This document shows positions 11,493-23,444 of a stretch of 64,000 nt of DNA, in pieces; positions within the stretch are counted from its first letter, which is position 1; every line of letters begins with the position of its first letter. The notes under the pieces were generated by a model. That model searched no databases, was not told the DNA's origin, and saw only the letters and a program-made list of their open reading frames with translations. The position numbers and the translations under genes are program-made. This stretch comes from Parastagonospora avenae f. sp. tritici 18332-5 (taxonomy: Eukaryota; Ascomycota; Dothideomycetes; Pleosporales; Phaeosphaeriaceae), in the NCBI GenBank assembly GCA_022559985.1, contig JAFJTR010000020.1, forward strand, positions 1 to 64,000, in the 5' to 3' direction.

Positions 11493-13042
11493 TTGCCAAT
11501 TCCTAGCACAGTTCTTGTCATGCGTTCCTCATTGCACGTTTCGAAGCCTTTTCCGGTGGAGAATGCCGTGCCATCGTATTGGCGGAAAGAAAGAGGGTCA
11601 ATCGACACTCATCGCAGTACTGCAAAACTTCCCGCGCAGGTAGAGGTTGTGGTTATCGGTGCTGGCTATACTGGAGCGTCCATCGTGCATCACTTGCTCG
11701 AAGAAACGGCGGGTGCAGGTCGTCCTACACCATCAATCCTCATCCTCGAGGCCCGCGAAGCTTGCTCAGGTGCTACAGGCCGTAATGGTATGTGGCATGA
11801 CTGATAGATTCTTTTGTACATGAAGCTGACATCGCTCGTGCAGGCGGTCACTTGAAGCCAGATCCCGTGTTGCGAGCTGCTAGTGTACTCGACACTCATG
11901 GCAAAGAGGTCGCAGAGCATGTGGCCTCGTTCGAAGCGCGCCAGATTAGTGCGATAAGGCAACTGGTTGCGCGAGAGAATATCGAATGCGACTTTGAAGA
12001 GACCAGAGTTGTAGATGTCTGTTTGTACCCACAAGGCCAACATCGAATGAAAGCAGCGATCGATAAGATCACCAGAGCCGGTATTTCCACGGCAAAACCG
12101 GTGAAATACACCTCTGGAGCAAAAGCTGAAGAGATATCTGGCGTGCGGGGAGCTATGTCCTGTCATACATACAACGCCGCGCGTTTGTCTCCATACCGAC
12201 TCGTCACGCGCCTTCTAGAACAGGCAGTGACCTCGGGAGTAAACTTACAAACCTTTACGCCGGCTACGAAGGTTGAAGCAAAAGGGTCGGACCCTTCGGA
12301 TCAACTATGGCTCGTAACGACGCCGCGCGGCTGTATCACAGCACGAACTGTCATTTATGCTACGAATGGTTATACTGCAGCATTGGTACCAGAGGTAAGA
12401 GAAAAGATCGTGCCAGTAAGAGGAATGGTCGCACGACTCGCTGGACCGGTGGTGCAGAGGATGAAAGACAGCTACATGATGCGCTTCTCAGACTACGAAT
12501 ACGACTACATGATTCCACGTCCGGATGGTAGCATCGTCTTGGGCGGAGGAAGGCGAGATTATTTCGAAACCTTGAACGAGTGGTTCAACGTGTCGGACGA
12601 TAGCAAGTTGATGAAAGGTGCGCGAGGATACTTCGACGGGTACATGCAGCGGCATTTTCATGCATGGGAAGATAGCGAATTCTTCACGGAAGAGATTTGG
12701 ACTGGTAGTAAGTACGAATTCCGGATCTTTGGCTTGAGCTCTTCCCCTAACAATCCTTCTGCAGTCATGGGCTATTCCAACGATGACTTCCCATACGTCG
12801 GTGCTGTTCCGGAGAAGACAGGCCAATACATGTGTGCAGGCTTCACCGGGCATGGCATGCCACAGATATTTCTCGCGGCTAAAGCTTTAGCGTCCATGGT
12901 CCTCACTGGAGATTCCAGGCACGTGGATCTACCTGTGCCATATCGGATTTCCCAAGAAAGGTGGCTTGAGAGAAAACCTCATGCTGCCCTCAAGATGTGG
13001 CAAAAGACATTTGACATGGGAGGTGCGCATGCAAGGCTTTGA
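11493..13042 (+). CDS. FAD-dependent oxidoreductase (DAO family), copy 1
   Basis: Predicted flavoenzyme oxidising an amine or amino-acid-like substrate (D-amino-acid oxidase/DAO fold); exact substrate unknown. Exons 11493-11787 and 11844-13042 (497 aa), one 56-nt intron (GTATGT...GTGCAG) that falls inside the conserved TGRNGG motif. The N-terminal Rossmann motif VVVIGAGYTG is at residues 52-61, followed by ILEAREACSGATGRNGGHLK, where the flavin-binding loop lies. The C-terminal DAO signature is DFPYVGAVPEKTGQYMCAGF-TGHGMP. Length is normal for the family. No signal peptide or membrane segment is obvious. Met10 is a possible later start. A paralogue with different intron structure lies at 17332-19150, and a Zn2Cys6 regulator is directly downstream and convergent. 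Confidence 0.88.
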
Positions 13043-13186
13043 GAGGAATAGAACATGCTGGGATTCTCCACGGATTGAACTGAAGCCGGACACTCGCCGC
13101 GCATCGATTCAATACTCTGCTCATCTAGACATTCCAGTTGCAGAACTCTTAACACCAGCAGTAGGCAACATGCGATCGTAACAATT

Positions 13187-15812
13187 CTAGCTTGATGGCC
13201 ATAGAAAGTTCTCAAAGAATTCGTTCTCGGTATTGCTGAAATCGTAGAGGCCTGAGGTGACAAAAGACATGTTCCCATCCGCGTTGAGGAGGTCAAGATT
13301 AAAAGGATAATCATTGTGTGGGTTCGTCGCCGATAAGGAGTGATTGTTCTGTCTAAGTCGCGACGTTGCTGAGTCCGGAAGCCTTATATCGAAAGAGTTG
13401 ACAGGTTCCATCATCGAAGTGGTACCACAAGGATTGCTAGTACGTGCTATGTTGGTGTACCATTCAAGAAGACCTTCATACCCGTCTTGGACCGAGTTAT
13501 TATCAGTCTCTGTCATATTCTCAGGCTTTTCTGGGGTGTGAATCGACTGCAAGGCCTCCTCCAAGTCCTCTAGCAACGATACTTCTGACTGAGCGGACTC
13601 GCCTACTGAAGCCATCTCTTTGATTGCATCGAGTCCCTTTCGTAACGCTTCTGAATGCTCGTTTGTACGACAGCAGATGCTGTGAGCTATCAATACTAAG
13701 AGCGACGCGCGACATGAGCTATATTCAGCATACGAAGACTTCGCGAGGCCAATGTCGCTTGTTCGCATCAAATGGCAGATATCGATTGCTTCGTTGGCTG
13801 CGGAGATTGAGTCTTGTATCAAGAAGTCCCATTGACTATGTGTCGAATCTACCGGTGGCTGTAAAGTCTCTGCAATAGCATCAGCGTGTCCGCACTGTGT
13901 ACCCGCCTGCCGCTGATGATGGGCCAAGATAAAGGGCCTTCCAATGAACATATGTAAGAGGCAACACTCTAGGCGAGCGTGTAGGTTCGCACGACCCTCC
14001 GCAGGGGGCGCATCGATCCTCCTAGGTGATGGTGATGATGATGACGGCATATGTCGTCCGTGAGGCGTCCACCTCCCATGCAAACTTTGCTTCATTTGTT
14101 TGATACGATTTAGAATCGTGTGAGCCTCCGATCTTGGACAGCTTCGAAGTCGCGACCTGCGAAAGCGCGTCAGCTCTAAACCACCATATACACCCTGTCT
14201 GCCGCTATGCCCACGTACATCTGATGAAGGAAGACTTCTGCCTGGCAGGTAAGGTGAATGGATTCTAGCAATCTAGTCGCATCGTAGTCGACATCGATTG
14301 AACCGCTCGCATCAGGGCTGCCAGGAAGGTCCGCATCAACCTCGGAACGTGAGATTGCTGTTGGACGTCCATGGTATATAGCGATTTTCCTAAGAGATCA
14401 TTGTCGTTAGTACACCAATCGTTGACGTCCTGCCATGGTGGCCAACCTTTCCATACAGTATGCTGTCCACCAGATACAACGCCTGATTTGTTTGGTACTC
14501 GCGTCGAAAACGTCGCGCGAATCTTTCCGATGCATACCGTTCTGAATAGCTACTTTGACGGCGAGGTTGAGATACACGTAGCCTAGTCCAGACGCATCGA
14601 TCGGCAATGAATACAAGCCGAGAAGCATGAACACCTGAACGCTCAACATGGTGCCAGCATGGATGACTTCAGATAGCAGTCTTGCCACCTGACGATAAAA
14701 GGTGGAGCCGATGTCAGACTCCCAATTTGCTGGTGCTGCTGTGCCTGCTCCTTCACTGCAACTCTTTCTGCTCGATTCCAAGTGCACATATTGGGTTCCC
14801 ACTGCAAGCACCATCAGGACCATGCAGGTTGCGGTGACGTCTTTTGAGCTAAGCCGGCTCGGCCTTGCATGCAGTTTGTTGAGAAGGTCAGTGACCCAGC
14901 GCTTTTCAACAAAGTAGTAGTAGCTCGTAGAATGCTTGAAGAATACGTCGACTAGAAAGGCGGTCAATGGTCTGGGCGGGAGAAGTGCGACGACATCCTC
15001 AATTGCAGTAGAGCCTGGCTCTGGTTCGCCGACGCGAATAAACTCTGGTACCCGCTTGCGGGTTTGACTCTGCGTGAAGTGATGAGCCTGCGCACACGAA
15101 CATGATACGGGAAGGCGGAATGATTGCCTACAGACTCTGGAGAGCTTGCCATAAGGCTATCCATGTTGCGCTTGATGTGCATGGAGAAGTTCCAATGCGA
15201 GAATTCACCAGAGTAATCTACACCGAAGCAGAAGATACTGTAAGCGTATGCAGCACTGGCCGCCGAGTTATACGTCTACTTACGAACTGTCGTGTCATCT
15301 ATGCAATCAATCGTGCAGTTCTCGTTCTCCATGCCGATGCTGTCAGATGCAAGCTCATTCATACCGACGCCTTGCAATTCGACGCTTGGTTTGTCTGAAT
15401 CATCACCATCTTGTGTAGGGAGGGCATCACACGTATATCGCAGGGTCTCAATATCCAGGCCAAGGTTAGGAAAGTGGTGTCGAAGAATTCGCGCCATACA
15501 TGTTGCGCGATCCTTCAGGTCTTCGATGGTTCGACGCGTTTGAGGTTCACGCCGCGCATCTCGGAGAGGCACTCTGCTGAATGAACATGAACGTCCCAAA
15601 TGGCGACAACGCTTGCATGGCATGCCGCCTTCACATTTCTCTTTCAAACGACGACACTCGCAACAACTGGGCGGGATTGGTCAGCGTGGCTCCATTCGCA
15701 TGCAAGCGGCAAAGCGCCAGGTAGTGTGCGTGTCTTACGCGCGAATTGCTCGTTGCCGCTCCTCCCCTGTCAGGTGGCGCTTCTTAGTGGGCCTTGGGTT
15801 CTCAGAGTCCAT
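13187..15812 (-). CDS. Zn2Cys6 transcription factor with fungal-specific TF domain
   Basis: Sequence-specific DNA-binding regulator, nuclear. Exons (minus): 15812-15739, 15666-15284, 15217-15132, 15069-14447, 14389-14219, 14156-13187; 768 aa. The zinc cluster at residues 26-52 (C-x2-C-x6-C-x5-C-x2-C-x6-C) is split by the first intron, which falls just before the first Cys. Next comes a YSGEFSHWNFSM stretch, then the middle homology (fungal_trans) domain with CIWWTAYCMERK joined to IAIYHGRPTAISRSEVDADLP. That join needs the 57-nt intron 14446-14390 (ACTAAC branch site), without which the gene looks frameshifted. The C-terminal third is low in recognisable features. It sits between two DAO oxidoreductases and beside a haloacid-dehalogenase-like gene, so it is a candidate local regulator; that role is inference. 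Confidence 0.87.
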
Positions 15813-16236
15813 GTTGGAGCGGGTGTATCGACTGCAGGTGTGTGAAGTTCTGGCAAGTTGTGGAGAAGGCGGTCGTGCCTTGCGACCGGCGCGGTGAGAC
15901 ACGTGGATACGATAGGTATCGACCGGGCCGGATGAGCACACGTGACGGCCATGTTCGGTGGTACCTACCCATGGATCATGGAGATGATCGGGAGAGTGCA
16001 GATAGGAACGCGGTGTCGGCTCAACATGCGCCGAAACCTTGGAAGCAATCCCAGGTTGCGGGGTAATCTAATGTACGGCGTGCTTTGACTCTAGGAAAGC
16101 ACCGAGCACTCCACTTTCCAACGTTACGCCGTCATGTTCAACGGCTGGTTCATATTTCAGTATTAGTTGCAACGACTTCGGGAGTTTCGGGAATTTCGGG
16201 AGCATTGGAAGATATGTTAGTTGAACTGTCTTCGTA

Positions 16237-16971
16237 CTATGATTTCTCGACAATTTGCTGCGCCATCTCCACAAGGCTTCCAGCTTCGACGTCCAACTTC
16301 GTTTCGCTAAAAACATCGAGACAGGCTTCCTTCTCGTACACTGAGCTCCATGCACCCCGAAAGCCCACTTTCGTCGCAGCAGCAACATCCCACATATGAG
16401 CCGCAGCAAACCACTTCGCCTCTTGCGCGCCTAGTCGATCCCACATGGCCTGGTAGACAGGAAGAGCTGGTTTCGCCGCGCCGGCCACATCACAGCTCAC
16501 GATGTTGTCCCGTGGCATCTCTACGCTACCGCGCTCAAAGTAGCCTGCAACGCGCTTGATGTCCCCAGTGGTCAGGCACCAGACGGTGAAGCCGTTGTTG
16601 CGTAATATCTCAAAGGCTTCCTTGCAGCCAGGACGGATCTCCAGAGCTGAATATCCTTCGATGCATTGCTCCCGCTCTTCTTCCGTGGCCACATCCCGAG
16701 GGTGCGCTATACCGCACAGGCTCAGTGTACGATAGAATAGCCCACGAAGCACGTCCTTGTATGCTTTGTAGCTGCCCTGGATGGACAGAAATGTAAACTC
16801 CAGTTCGGCCGCGGTTTGCCAGGTAAACCCAAAGTGCTGCGCGGTGGTCGTGTGTTTGCGAAGTTTTGCACCTAGAACCTCCTCTATTCGTTCGTAGTAT
16901 GCGTCGAACGACACGCAGGTACCGACCACGTCGAAGACGACATGCTTCCGCGACTCGGGCATTTTTTCCAA
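16237..16971 (-). CDS. Haloacid dehalogenase-like hydrolase, type II
   Basis: Single-exon 244-aa protein of the HAD superfamily, closest in layout to L-2-haloacid dehalogenases, which hydrolyse a carbon-halogen bond through an aspartyl ester. Visible motifs: nucleophile Asp14 in VVFDVVGT (motif I; the usual Tyr of DxYGT is Val), Thr in WCLTTGD (motif II), Lys in AGAAKPALPVY (motif III) and the HMWDVAAATKVGF acidic loop (motif IV). Length fits the 220-250 aa family. Probably cytosolic, as no targeting signal is seen. Dehalogenase activity should not be assumed, since many fungal members have unknown substrates. It shares orientation with the regulator at 13187-15812. Confidence 0.88.
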   Translation of the reverse strand: MEKMPESRKHVVFDVVGTCVSFDAYYERIEEVLGAKLRKHTTTAQHFGFTWQTAAELEFTFLSIQGSYKAYKDVLRGLFYRTLSLCGIAHPRDVATEEEREQCIEGYSALEIRPGCKEAFEILRNNGFTVWCLTTGDIKRVAGYFERGSVEMPRDNIVSCDVAGAAKPALPVYQAMWDRLGAQEAKWFAAAHMWDVAAATKVGFRGAWSSVYEKEACLDVFSETKLDVEAGSLVEMAQQIVEKS

Positions 16972-17331
16972 CTAGTGATAGAGCTGGGATGTCTCGGAAC
17001 TTTGCACTTGCGCGGCAATGCTACGCAAAATACTCCGGGTACGTGTAAGAAGAGCGGTTGGAATTGGTATTGTTTGAATCGACTTTTGTGGTACTCAGAT
17101 ACATACACAACCTGCTCCACGATTATGGCCTCGCTTGAGGACGCAGATGAACCCCACAACCTGTCAGAGCCGGGCCGGTCTCACTATTCCATACATGGTA
17201 TAGCGCTTTCTCTTCGGCCGGGACAAGCTCAGGCTGAATGCATGATCCGCTCACCGCATGTTCTGAATGGCTAACATAGTCCTCCTACTTGAACTGCGGA
17301 ACAATCGACCTGGTTCTGCAACACTACAGAA

Positions 17332-19150
17332 ATGGTCCTGCCAATCGACAATCCCACAAAGTCCTACTGGATCGAGGCCGCCGAGTCGCCTTTGCGCGAC
17401 TATCGCTCAAGCGAAGAGCTGCCGGAACAGACTGATATTGTCGTCATTGGCAGTGGCTACGCCGGTGCAACAACTGCGTATTGGATTCACAAGGTATGTA
17501 TATGCATAGCCTAGTATTTGAGTCAGTCCTTATGAACATTCAGTTCACGGAAGAAAATTCAACACAACCTGAAGTGACTATCCTGGAAGCGCGTGATATA
17601 TGCGGATCTGCTACGGGACGCAATGGTAAGAAATGAAACCATCACTGGTTCCAACACTAGGCACTAAAACTGAACAGGAGGACAATTGAGGCCACACGCC
17701 TACTCTCGCTATCCAGTTTGGCGCGAGCGATTCGGGCCAAATGGAGCAATGGAACTAATCAAACACGAGATGGCCCATCTCTCAGCCTTCAAAGAGCTAG
17801 CAGAGGAAGAGGGGATAACTGAAGAAGTGTGTCTTTTGTTTGGTGAGACTTTTGACGCAGCCATGACTGATGAAGCTTGGGTGCGACTCAAAGGCGCCCT
17901 ACAAGCTATGCAAGATGATCATGGGGTCGATGATGATATTGTCAGAGTGTGCAAGATTATCGAAGATGCTACACGAGCAGAAGACTACACGCAGATGAAG
18001 GGGGCGCGGGCGGCAGTAGTGCATCCTGCTGGTCAAATGTTAAACACCCCCTGTTCTTTCATGTCGCTAATTTCTGACGAGTTTCAGATGGCCATACAAG
18101 TTTGTACATGCCCTCATTCGCATACTACTCAAGTCGGGCAACCTAAGGCTCCATGCAAACACACCAGTCGTTGATGTAAAGGAGCGCGATGCTCAGGGTT
18201 GGATCCAAGTCCAGACGGAAAGAGGGACTATTCGCGCAAAGACAGTTGTCCACACAACGAACAGATGGGCGTCTCACCTTCTGCCAGAGTTCGAAAAGCT
18301 CATTTTGCCTGTTCGAGGGACAGTAAATGCTATCAAAGCACCGCCAGGCTTTCTCAAGCACACTGGAGCGCAGCACTGGGATAACACAGTTAATGTGAGC
18401 CTTGTGACCCGCTCGGATTCACGAACAGACATTGAGGTTGATAACAGAATTACCATCTCCAACTACCTACGCCCTTCAACACTATAATGTTCGGAGGCGC
18501 AAGGCCGATTGTCATTCACACCCCGGACGCCGTGGTGATGAACGATGAAGAGGACAAGCAATTCGTTGGTGTTCCAGACTTCTGCAGGTCTTGGCCGGCA
18601 ACAGACATCAAAGACTGGCCAGGACCAAAGGTGGCAGAGCTAGGCAAACCGGAGAACATGGGAGGGTGCTGGACGGGAGGTGAGCATCAATTTTGATGAG
18701 TAGCCGTGTCCATATGAGATGCACTGACTCTACTGCAGTTCAAACAGCAAGCGCAGATGACTTCCCATTTGTTGGGCCGATTTCAGGCCGCAAGAACCAA
18801 TTCATCAATGCTGGATTCGCGGGACACGGTACGTTTACGAAATTGCTTCTTGACAATCGTTGACGCTGGTGTGGGCAGGCATGCCACGAATTCTGCTCTC
18901 ATCCGCACACATTGTACCCTTTGTACTGGATAGTATTGGCTTTCAACATAGTCGGCCGCACCTAGCTGCATCCTACCCTGAGTTACCTCGACCGTTCCAT
19001 GCTACTGCCGAGCGGATAGAGAGGCTTCAAAACACAGATACAACGGCACTTGTTCAGGGCTTCAAGCAGCGGTGTGAATTGAGCGCGAAGAAGCCATTTT
19101 GCGATGCGGGCAGAATTTATGCGTCGTTGTATTCAAATGATAGAATGTAA
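17332..19150 (+). CDS. FAD-dependent oxidoreductase (DAO family), copy 2
   Basis: Second DAO-type flavoenzyme, 501 aa in seven exons: 17332-17493, 17544-17625, 17678-18038, 18088-18394, 18448-18679, 18739-18828, 18879-19150. All joins use GT...AG introns of about 50-60 nt and keep frame, so the gene is intact although no single long frame exists. Rossmann motif IVVIGSGYAG is at residues 36-45. The ILEARDICGSATGRNGGQLR stretch and C-terminal DFPFVGPISGRKNQFINAGF-AGHGMP parallel those of copy 1. The N-termini also match (P-x-N-x(3)-SYW), so they are paralogues. Copy 2 has six introns against one in copy 1; only the intron in the RNGG codon is shared. Substrate unknown. Confidence 0.87.
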
Positions 19151-19760
19151 AGTATGTTGTTCTCAACTAGAAGATGTAGACGAAGCAATATTGTTGCCAT
19201 AGAGACATGGGTACCCGAGTTCGGTCAGGCACACCCAACGAGAGAGGCAGGGGTGTCTGCTTCTACTCGACGATCACCCAACAAATCTACCATATCGACG
19301 GCTGAATTCCATCAAGTATCATGACCATTCAGCTTGCCGGTCACACAACAGCAGCCGGTGCGTTCGCAGATTATAGCGTTGTTCTGTCACGTCAGACGAA
19401 GGCGGATCGGTAAGAGTGCAGTCAGCAATGAACGGTGAACAATGAACAATGAACGTCGGCCGGCGTTGTTCCTTCACTATGCGACAATTGAGGAAGATGA
19501 TAATGAAAGGTTGGATAATCTTTCCGCTTCACCTCCATACTCTCTCTGCTCGATTCATTCATACAAGACAATAGCTTTGTCTTCAAACGCTGCGAAACAA
19601 AGCTGGAATTGAGTCAGCATCCGCATACCATGGCGGCGATCGATCACTTCTCCATCGGCCGCGAAGTCTGTGCCCAAATGTCAGAGGTAGCAAATTTGAG
19701 TTCAATCGCGCCCACGACTCCTCTCCGCATCGGTCTGCGCACGTCGTCCCTCCACGCAGC
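19151..19760. other. Intergenic, no gene seen
   Basis: About 0.6 kb downstream of copy 2. It contains a short imperfect repeat of GAACAAT units (about 19430-19455). No coding frame is supported, although an in-frame extension back to 19609 exists for the next gene. Confidence 0.5.
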
Positions 19761-20232
19761 ATGCTCGCCAAGCCACCGCGCTATAAGCTTCTCGAGCTGG
19801 ACTCGCTACAGCACCTCACCCATGATCTCGCCTTCCGGGCTACTCAAAGCTTCCGTCCTATGCAAAGCATGTGGTACGTCTCCTTCATACGATCCGCCAA
19901 TCAGTGAATGGGTGTACCTTGGAGCCGACCAGCCAGCACATGTGGATGGCAAGCCAGAAATCCGCGAGAGGTGGAGTGACTGGCGCCAACGACAGAGTCC
20001 GAGTGGTGTGCAGATGACTGTTCCCGGCATGCACATGGAGGAAAAACCGGAGTTGAGCTTTGCTAAACAACCGATCAAACGCATGAGTACGGAGAGTCAG
20101 TTGACGCGTGGAATCAAGATGGGATCGCATGTGGGAGATGAGGTGAGGTTGGCAGATAAATATGGATTTCAGGGCTTGACATGTGAGGAACTGCCATCGG
20201 CGTTTGACTCAGAATCGGATGAGGAAGACTGA
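19761..20232 (+). CDS. Small conserved-looking protein of unknown function
   Basis: Proposed exons 19761-19873 and 19905-20232 (146 aa). The N-terminus (MLAKPPRYKLLELDSL) looks mitochondrial or cytosolic and protein-like. The second exon (EWVYLGADQP, then QPIKRMSTESQLTRGIK and an acidic SDEED tail) is clearly coding in composition. The splice needs an unusually short 31-nt intron (GTACGT...AATCAG). The alternative is read-through in the other frame from Met at 19609 (207 aa), whose N-terminal part looks like random sequence. I do not recognise a family. Confidence 0.5.
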
Positions 20233-20399
20233 GAGCATGTTGAGAAGGCTGATGCCTTGGCGGATGGATTACATTGTACGGTGTTTAGTTAAGGAGCTAG
20301 TGAAGCTTTGACCTCGAATTGCAATCAATGACGGAACCTACGATCTTTTTGCACCGCGATTCATGTCTTGAACTGAACATATCCACATACATACACACA

Positions 20400-21130
20400 A
20401 TGGAAAGACAAATATTACAATGCACGCGCGCACTCTCGCGATCACTGAAAACCTCGTCGCACAGCCCAACCAACCCCCAGTTCTCAATGCTGGCGGCTCC
20501 ACGACAACCACGACGATGCCTCCACACCACGCGCCCAAGCCTCATGAAATCGCAACCCCCCAAAACCCGTGATCGCGGCCCCAAATCCGACGAAGACACG
20601 CAGACGGACTTTTCCGCTCTTGACGTATTGCGCAACACAATTGCGCCCGCGACTTCCATCGACGCGTGCACGAGCGACGGGTTTGCATTGAACAATCAGG
20701 TGCGGATAAGCGGGAGTGGCATCATGTTGATTGGTGGGGAAGCATTCAGATGGTGGCCCTGGACTGCGGGCGGAGGTGCTAGCAGTGGGAAGATGGAGGG
20801 CAGATTGCTAAACGCAAAGGGTCAATGGGAAGTCAAACAGGAAGGGTGGGGAGTGCTGGAGCTGGTGTATCCAAAGCCAGGTACGTTCAAGTTCCAGTGC
20901 CAAAACGGAGCTGACCACATCCTGCAGACCTACTCATCATCGGCACTGGGCCGACTGTGACGCCGATTGCGCCTGCAGTCCGCAAGTATTTGAATGATCT
21001 AGGCATGCGGCTGGAGATCCAGGATACAAGGAATGCGGCAGCGCAGTTCAATTTGCTGGCGACGGAGAGGGGCGTTGGGCAGGTTGCGGCCGCGTTGATA
21101 CCGATTGGGTGGCGGGAGGCGAGGTATTGA
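20400..21130 (+). CDS. NDUFAF3-like mitochondrial complex I assembly factor (DUF498/Mth938)
   Basis: Predicted assembly factor for NADH:ubiquinone oxidoreductase, acting in mitochondria. Exons 20400-20880 and 20928-21130, 227 aa. The first ~60 residues are basic and Ser/Arg/Thr-rich without acidic clusters (MERQILQCTRALSRSLKTSS), as in a mitochondrial presequence. The DUF498 fold follows: IDACTSDGFALNNQVRISGS, GIMLIGGEAFRWWPW, then after the 47-nt intron DLLIIGTGPTVTPIAP, the hallmark of the family. RNAAAQFNLLATERGVGQVAAALIP near the C-terminus matches family members. Start at 20400 was chosen because the upstream in-frame Met at 20319 adds a non-targeting extension. Confidence 0.88.
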
Positions 21131-21403
21131 AGGAGTGAAGGAGTGAAGTAGGTGAGTCGCCATGTAGTATGCATGTATTATATTACGAATCATAGGCAGA
21201 GGGCATACTGACCATATTTGTCTACATTCACTTGCCCATCTGCCCCCGTGCCGCTAACAAGCCTAGCGCATCTCCCGGTTTTGTTTGTCCATGGACGCTT
21301 GCTTGTACAAATAGCAAAGCAAATACCCCAACGACACCGTGCGCTTCTTCTCAAGGGGCTCGGTGCAACACGACTGCTTAAGACGGAACAGCACGACACA
21401 ACC

Positions 21404-22872
21404 ATGGCCAGCAGGAAATTCAGCTTCGGCATCAGCAAGCCCACAGATGGCACAGAGGAAGGCGCCGAGAAAGCGGATCGAGTCACGACCAGCCACGACC
21501 GCGCGCTGGGAGGGGAAGTCGCGACTGAACACCGCCTGCCCAACGATGGCAATGCACATCGCGACCTTGCCAACCCGGAGCGACCTTGGGATACCGTCGC
21601 GGACCCATTCTTTTCTGCTACATGTCATCCCCCCACTGCATCACACTACTTTGCCCTCGGCGCTCAAGACGCAGACACTGACCATGTGATGCAAGACACC
21701 ATGGCTGCACCTGATTACGGCGAGCCATTCCTCACGTTGACCGAGGCAGAGAAAGCAGCTACGGCGACAATTCTTGAGCCAGTGCGCGATAAGCTTGTGG
21801 CACTGAAGCGGACCACGGAGGAGAGCTTACCCCAATACCATTCGAGCACGAGAGCGAATCCACATGCCCAAGTGTTGGGCACGCGTCTGGACGGCATCGC
21901 CAAGCACGTGCAGCAGCACCTGGCGCGGGTTGCCGAATCTGGACGGGGCATGGAGGAGTTGAGGCTATGGTATGTTCTCCCAGTGTCTAATACTGATACA
22001 GCGCTCTTATTCACACGTCCATGCCTAACCTACGCATCAGTCGGTTCGTCGCGGATGAATACTGGCCTTTGCCCGCGACAGCTACAGCCCATCTGGACAT
22101 CTTTCGCATCTACCGCAACAGGCTCGCTCTTCAAGTGCCCCCAGCGCAGATTGAGGCAGCGCAGGTTCAGCACGAATTTTGGGTACAAGACGTAGCATCT
22201 CGAAGGCGCGAAACGTTTGGGGAAGCCGCAGCTCGGTTGGCCGGACGCCTACAGTCGGAGCTAAGCAACTCAATAGTGGTCAGCATGCTTGAAGAAGAGG
22301 AACGACAGAAGCAGGTGGAGAATGATGGAGAGGTAGCAAGACTGCTCGCAGAACAGCTTGATGCTGAACCGAGTTACGCAAGCACCAGAGCCAGACACGT
22401 CGCAGATCACGCCAAAGCCTTGCGCAATCTTCATTGCGAAGTTGAAAAAGAATCTACCGTCGATCATGAATACCACGAATCTTTCATCTGGCCGTTGGAC
22501 GACGATCAAGCGCAACAGCTTGCCAAAGACGCTAAAACAGCTCGTATACTTCAAGCCAAACTCGATGCCGAAAGCGAAAACATTCCAGCACTCCTCCCTC
22601 TCGAGGATACCCACCGCAATTCCCGGCCTCGTCTAGATGACGGGATCCTTACACGGGACTTTGCCCAGCGAGAGGCACTCGATGGACCGCAACGCATATC
22701 TCACACCCGCTACCAAACTGCTGGACAAGAGTCTACACAAGGCAACCCATTGGACACTGATCCTCGACCTGCAATACGCCCTCGCGCATCCGCCGCATAC
22801 AGTCTTTCAACTCACGATCTTCGCACCAGTACTATCGAAGAAGAAACAGAGGACAACGATGACGGCGCCTAG
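21404..22872 (+). CDS. Unknown Glu/Gln-rich helical protein
   Basis: Exons 21404-21969 and 22041-22872, 465 aa, one 71-nt intron (GTATGT...CATCAG). The N-terminal ~120 residues are low-complexity and probably disordered. The centre is strongly helical, with repeated motifs of the type VARLLAEQLDAE and ARILQAKLDAES (two visible repeats about 70 residues apart), which look like imperfect helical repeats. The C-terminus is acidic (EEETEDNDDGA). No enzymatic motif, signal peptide or membrane segment is visible. I do not recognise the family. Confidence 0.7.
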
Positions 22873-23444
22873 AACATATGCCAAGCGAAGTAGTCGGGTG
22901 TGAATTTGAAACGGACTGCGTGCGAACATGGAGGATGTGAGCCTGACAATAGCTTCCATCCACATAATTTTCGGGAAATGGGCATGGGAGGGAGTTAGGC
23001 AGGTCGATACATAGAGGGTGATGGACGTCTGAGGGTCGACAAGTTGGGTCAACGGTCAGGTGCAGGTGGATCAGCTTGGTACTGCATGACTTCTTGGCGT
23101 GAACGCCTACGCCAAGGGACGGCCCCGTATTGATGCCTTTCGTACCTCCAAAGCAGTATGAAAGTCAAAGTCGACTCTAATGGAAGTATATTAACATATG
23201 CTTTGGATTTCGGATACGCTTCCTACAGTCAGTCCTACGTCGTACGGAGTCGCTCATCACATGTTTGTGTCGTGCAAATCATTCCTCCTAAGCTACACCA
23301 TTACGCGAGTCATGCGTGGTAGCTACGATGCCGCCATTCGCGCAGGAACGGGCCGCCTGACATATCCTGAGGCCTATATATTCGGCATGAGTAGTCCTTC
23401 ATATCGTGCTAGGGAACCCCGCCTTTTCAGCATTCCTCGAAAAT
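22873..23444. other. Intergenic, probable promoter of the O-methyltransferase
   Basis: No supported gene. An open stretch at 23198-23473 overlaps the methyltransferase start in another frame and looks like chance. Confidence 0.5.

Noticed and set aside
14390..14446. Apparent frameshift in the Zn2Cys6 regulator
   Set aside because: A 57-nt intron with GTTGGC donor, ACTAAC branch site and TTAG acceptor joins MER to KIAIYHGRPTAIS and restores the family motif, so the gene is intact.
17494..18878. Second oxidoreductase as a broken pseudogene
   Set aside because: Six short introns with proper splice signals give a continuous 501-aa protein with all motifs.
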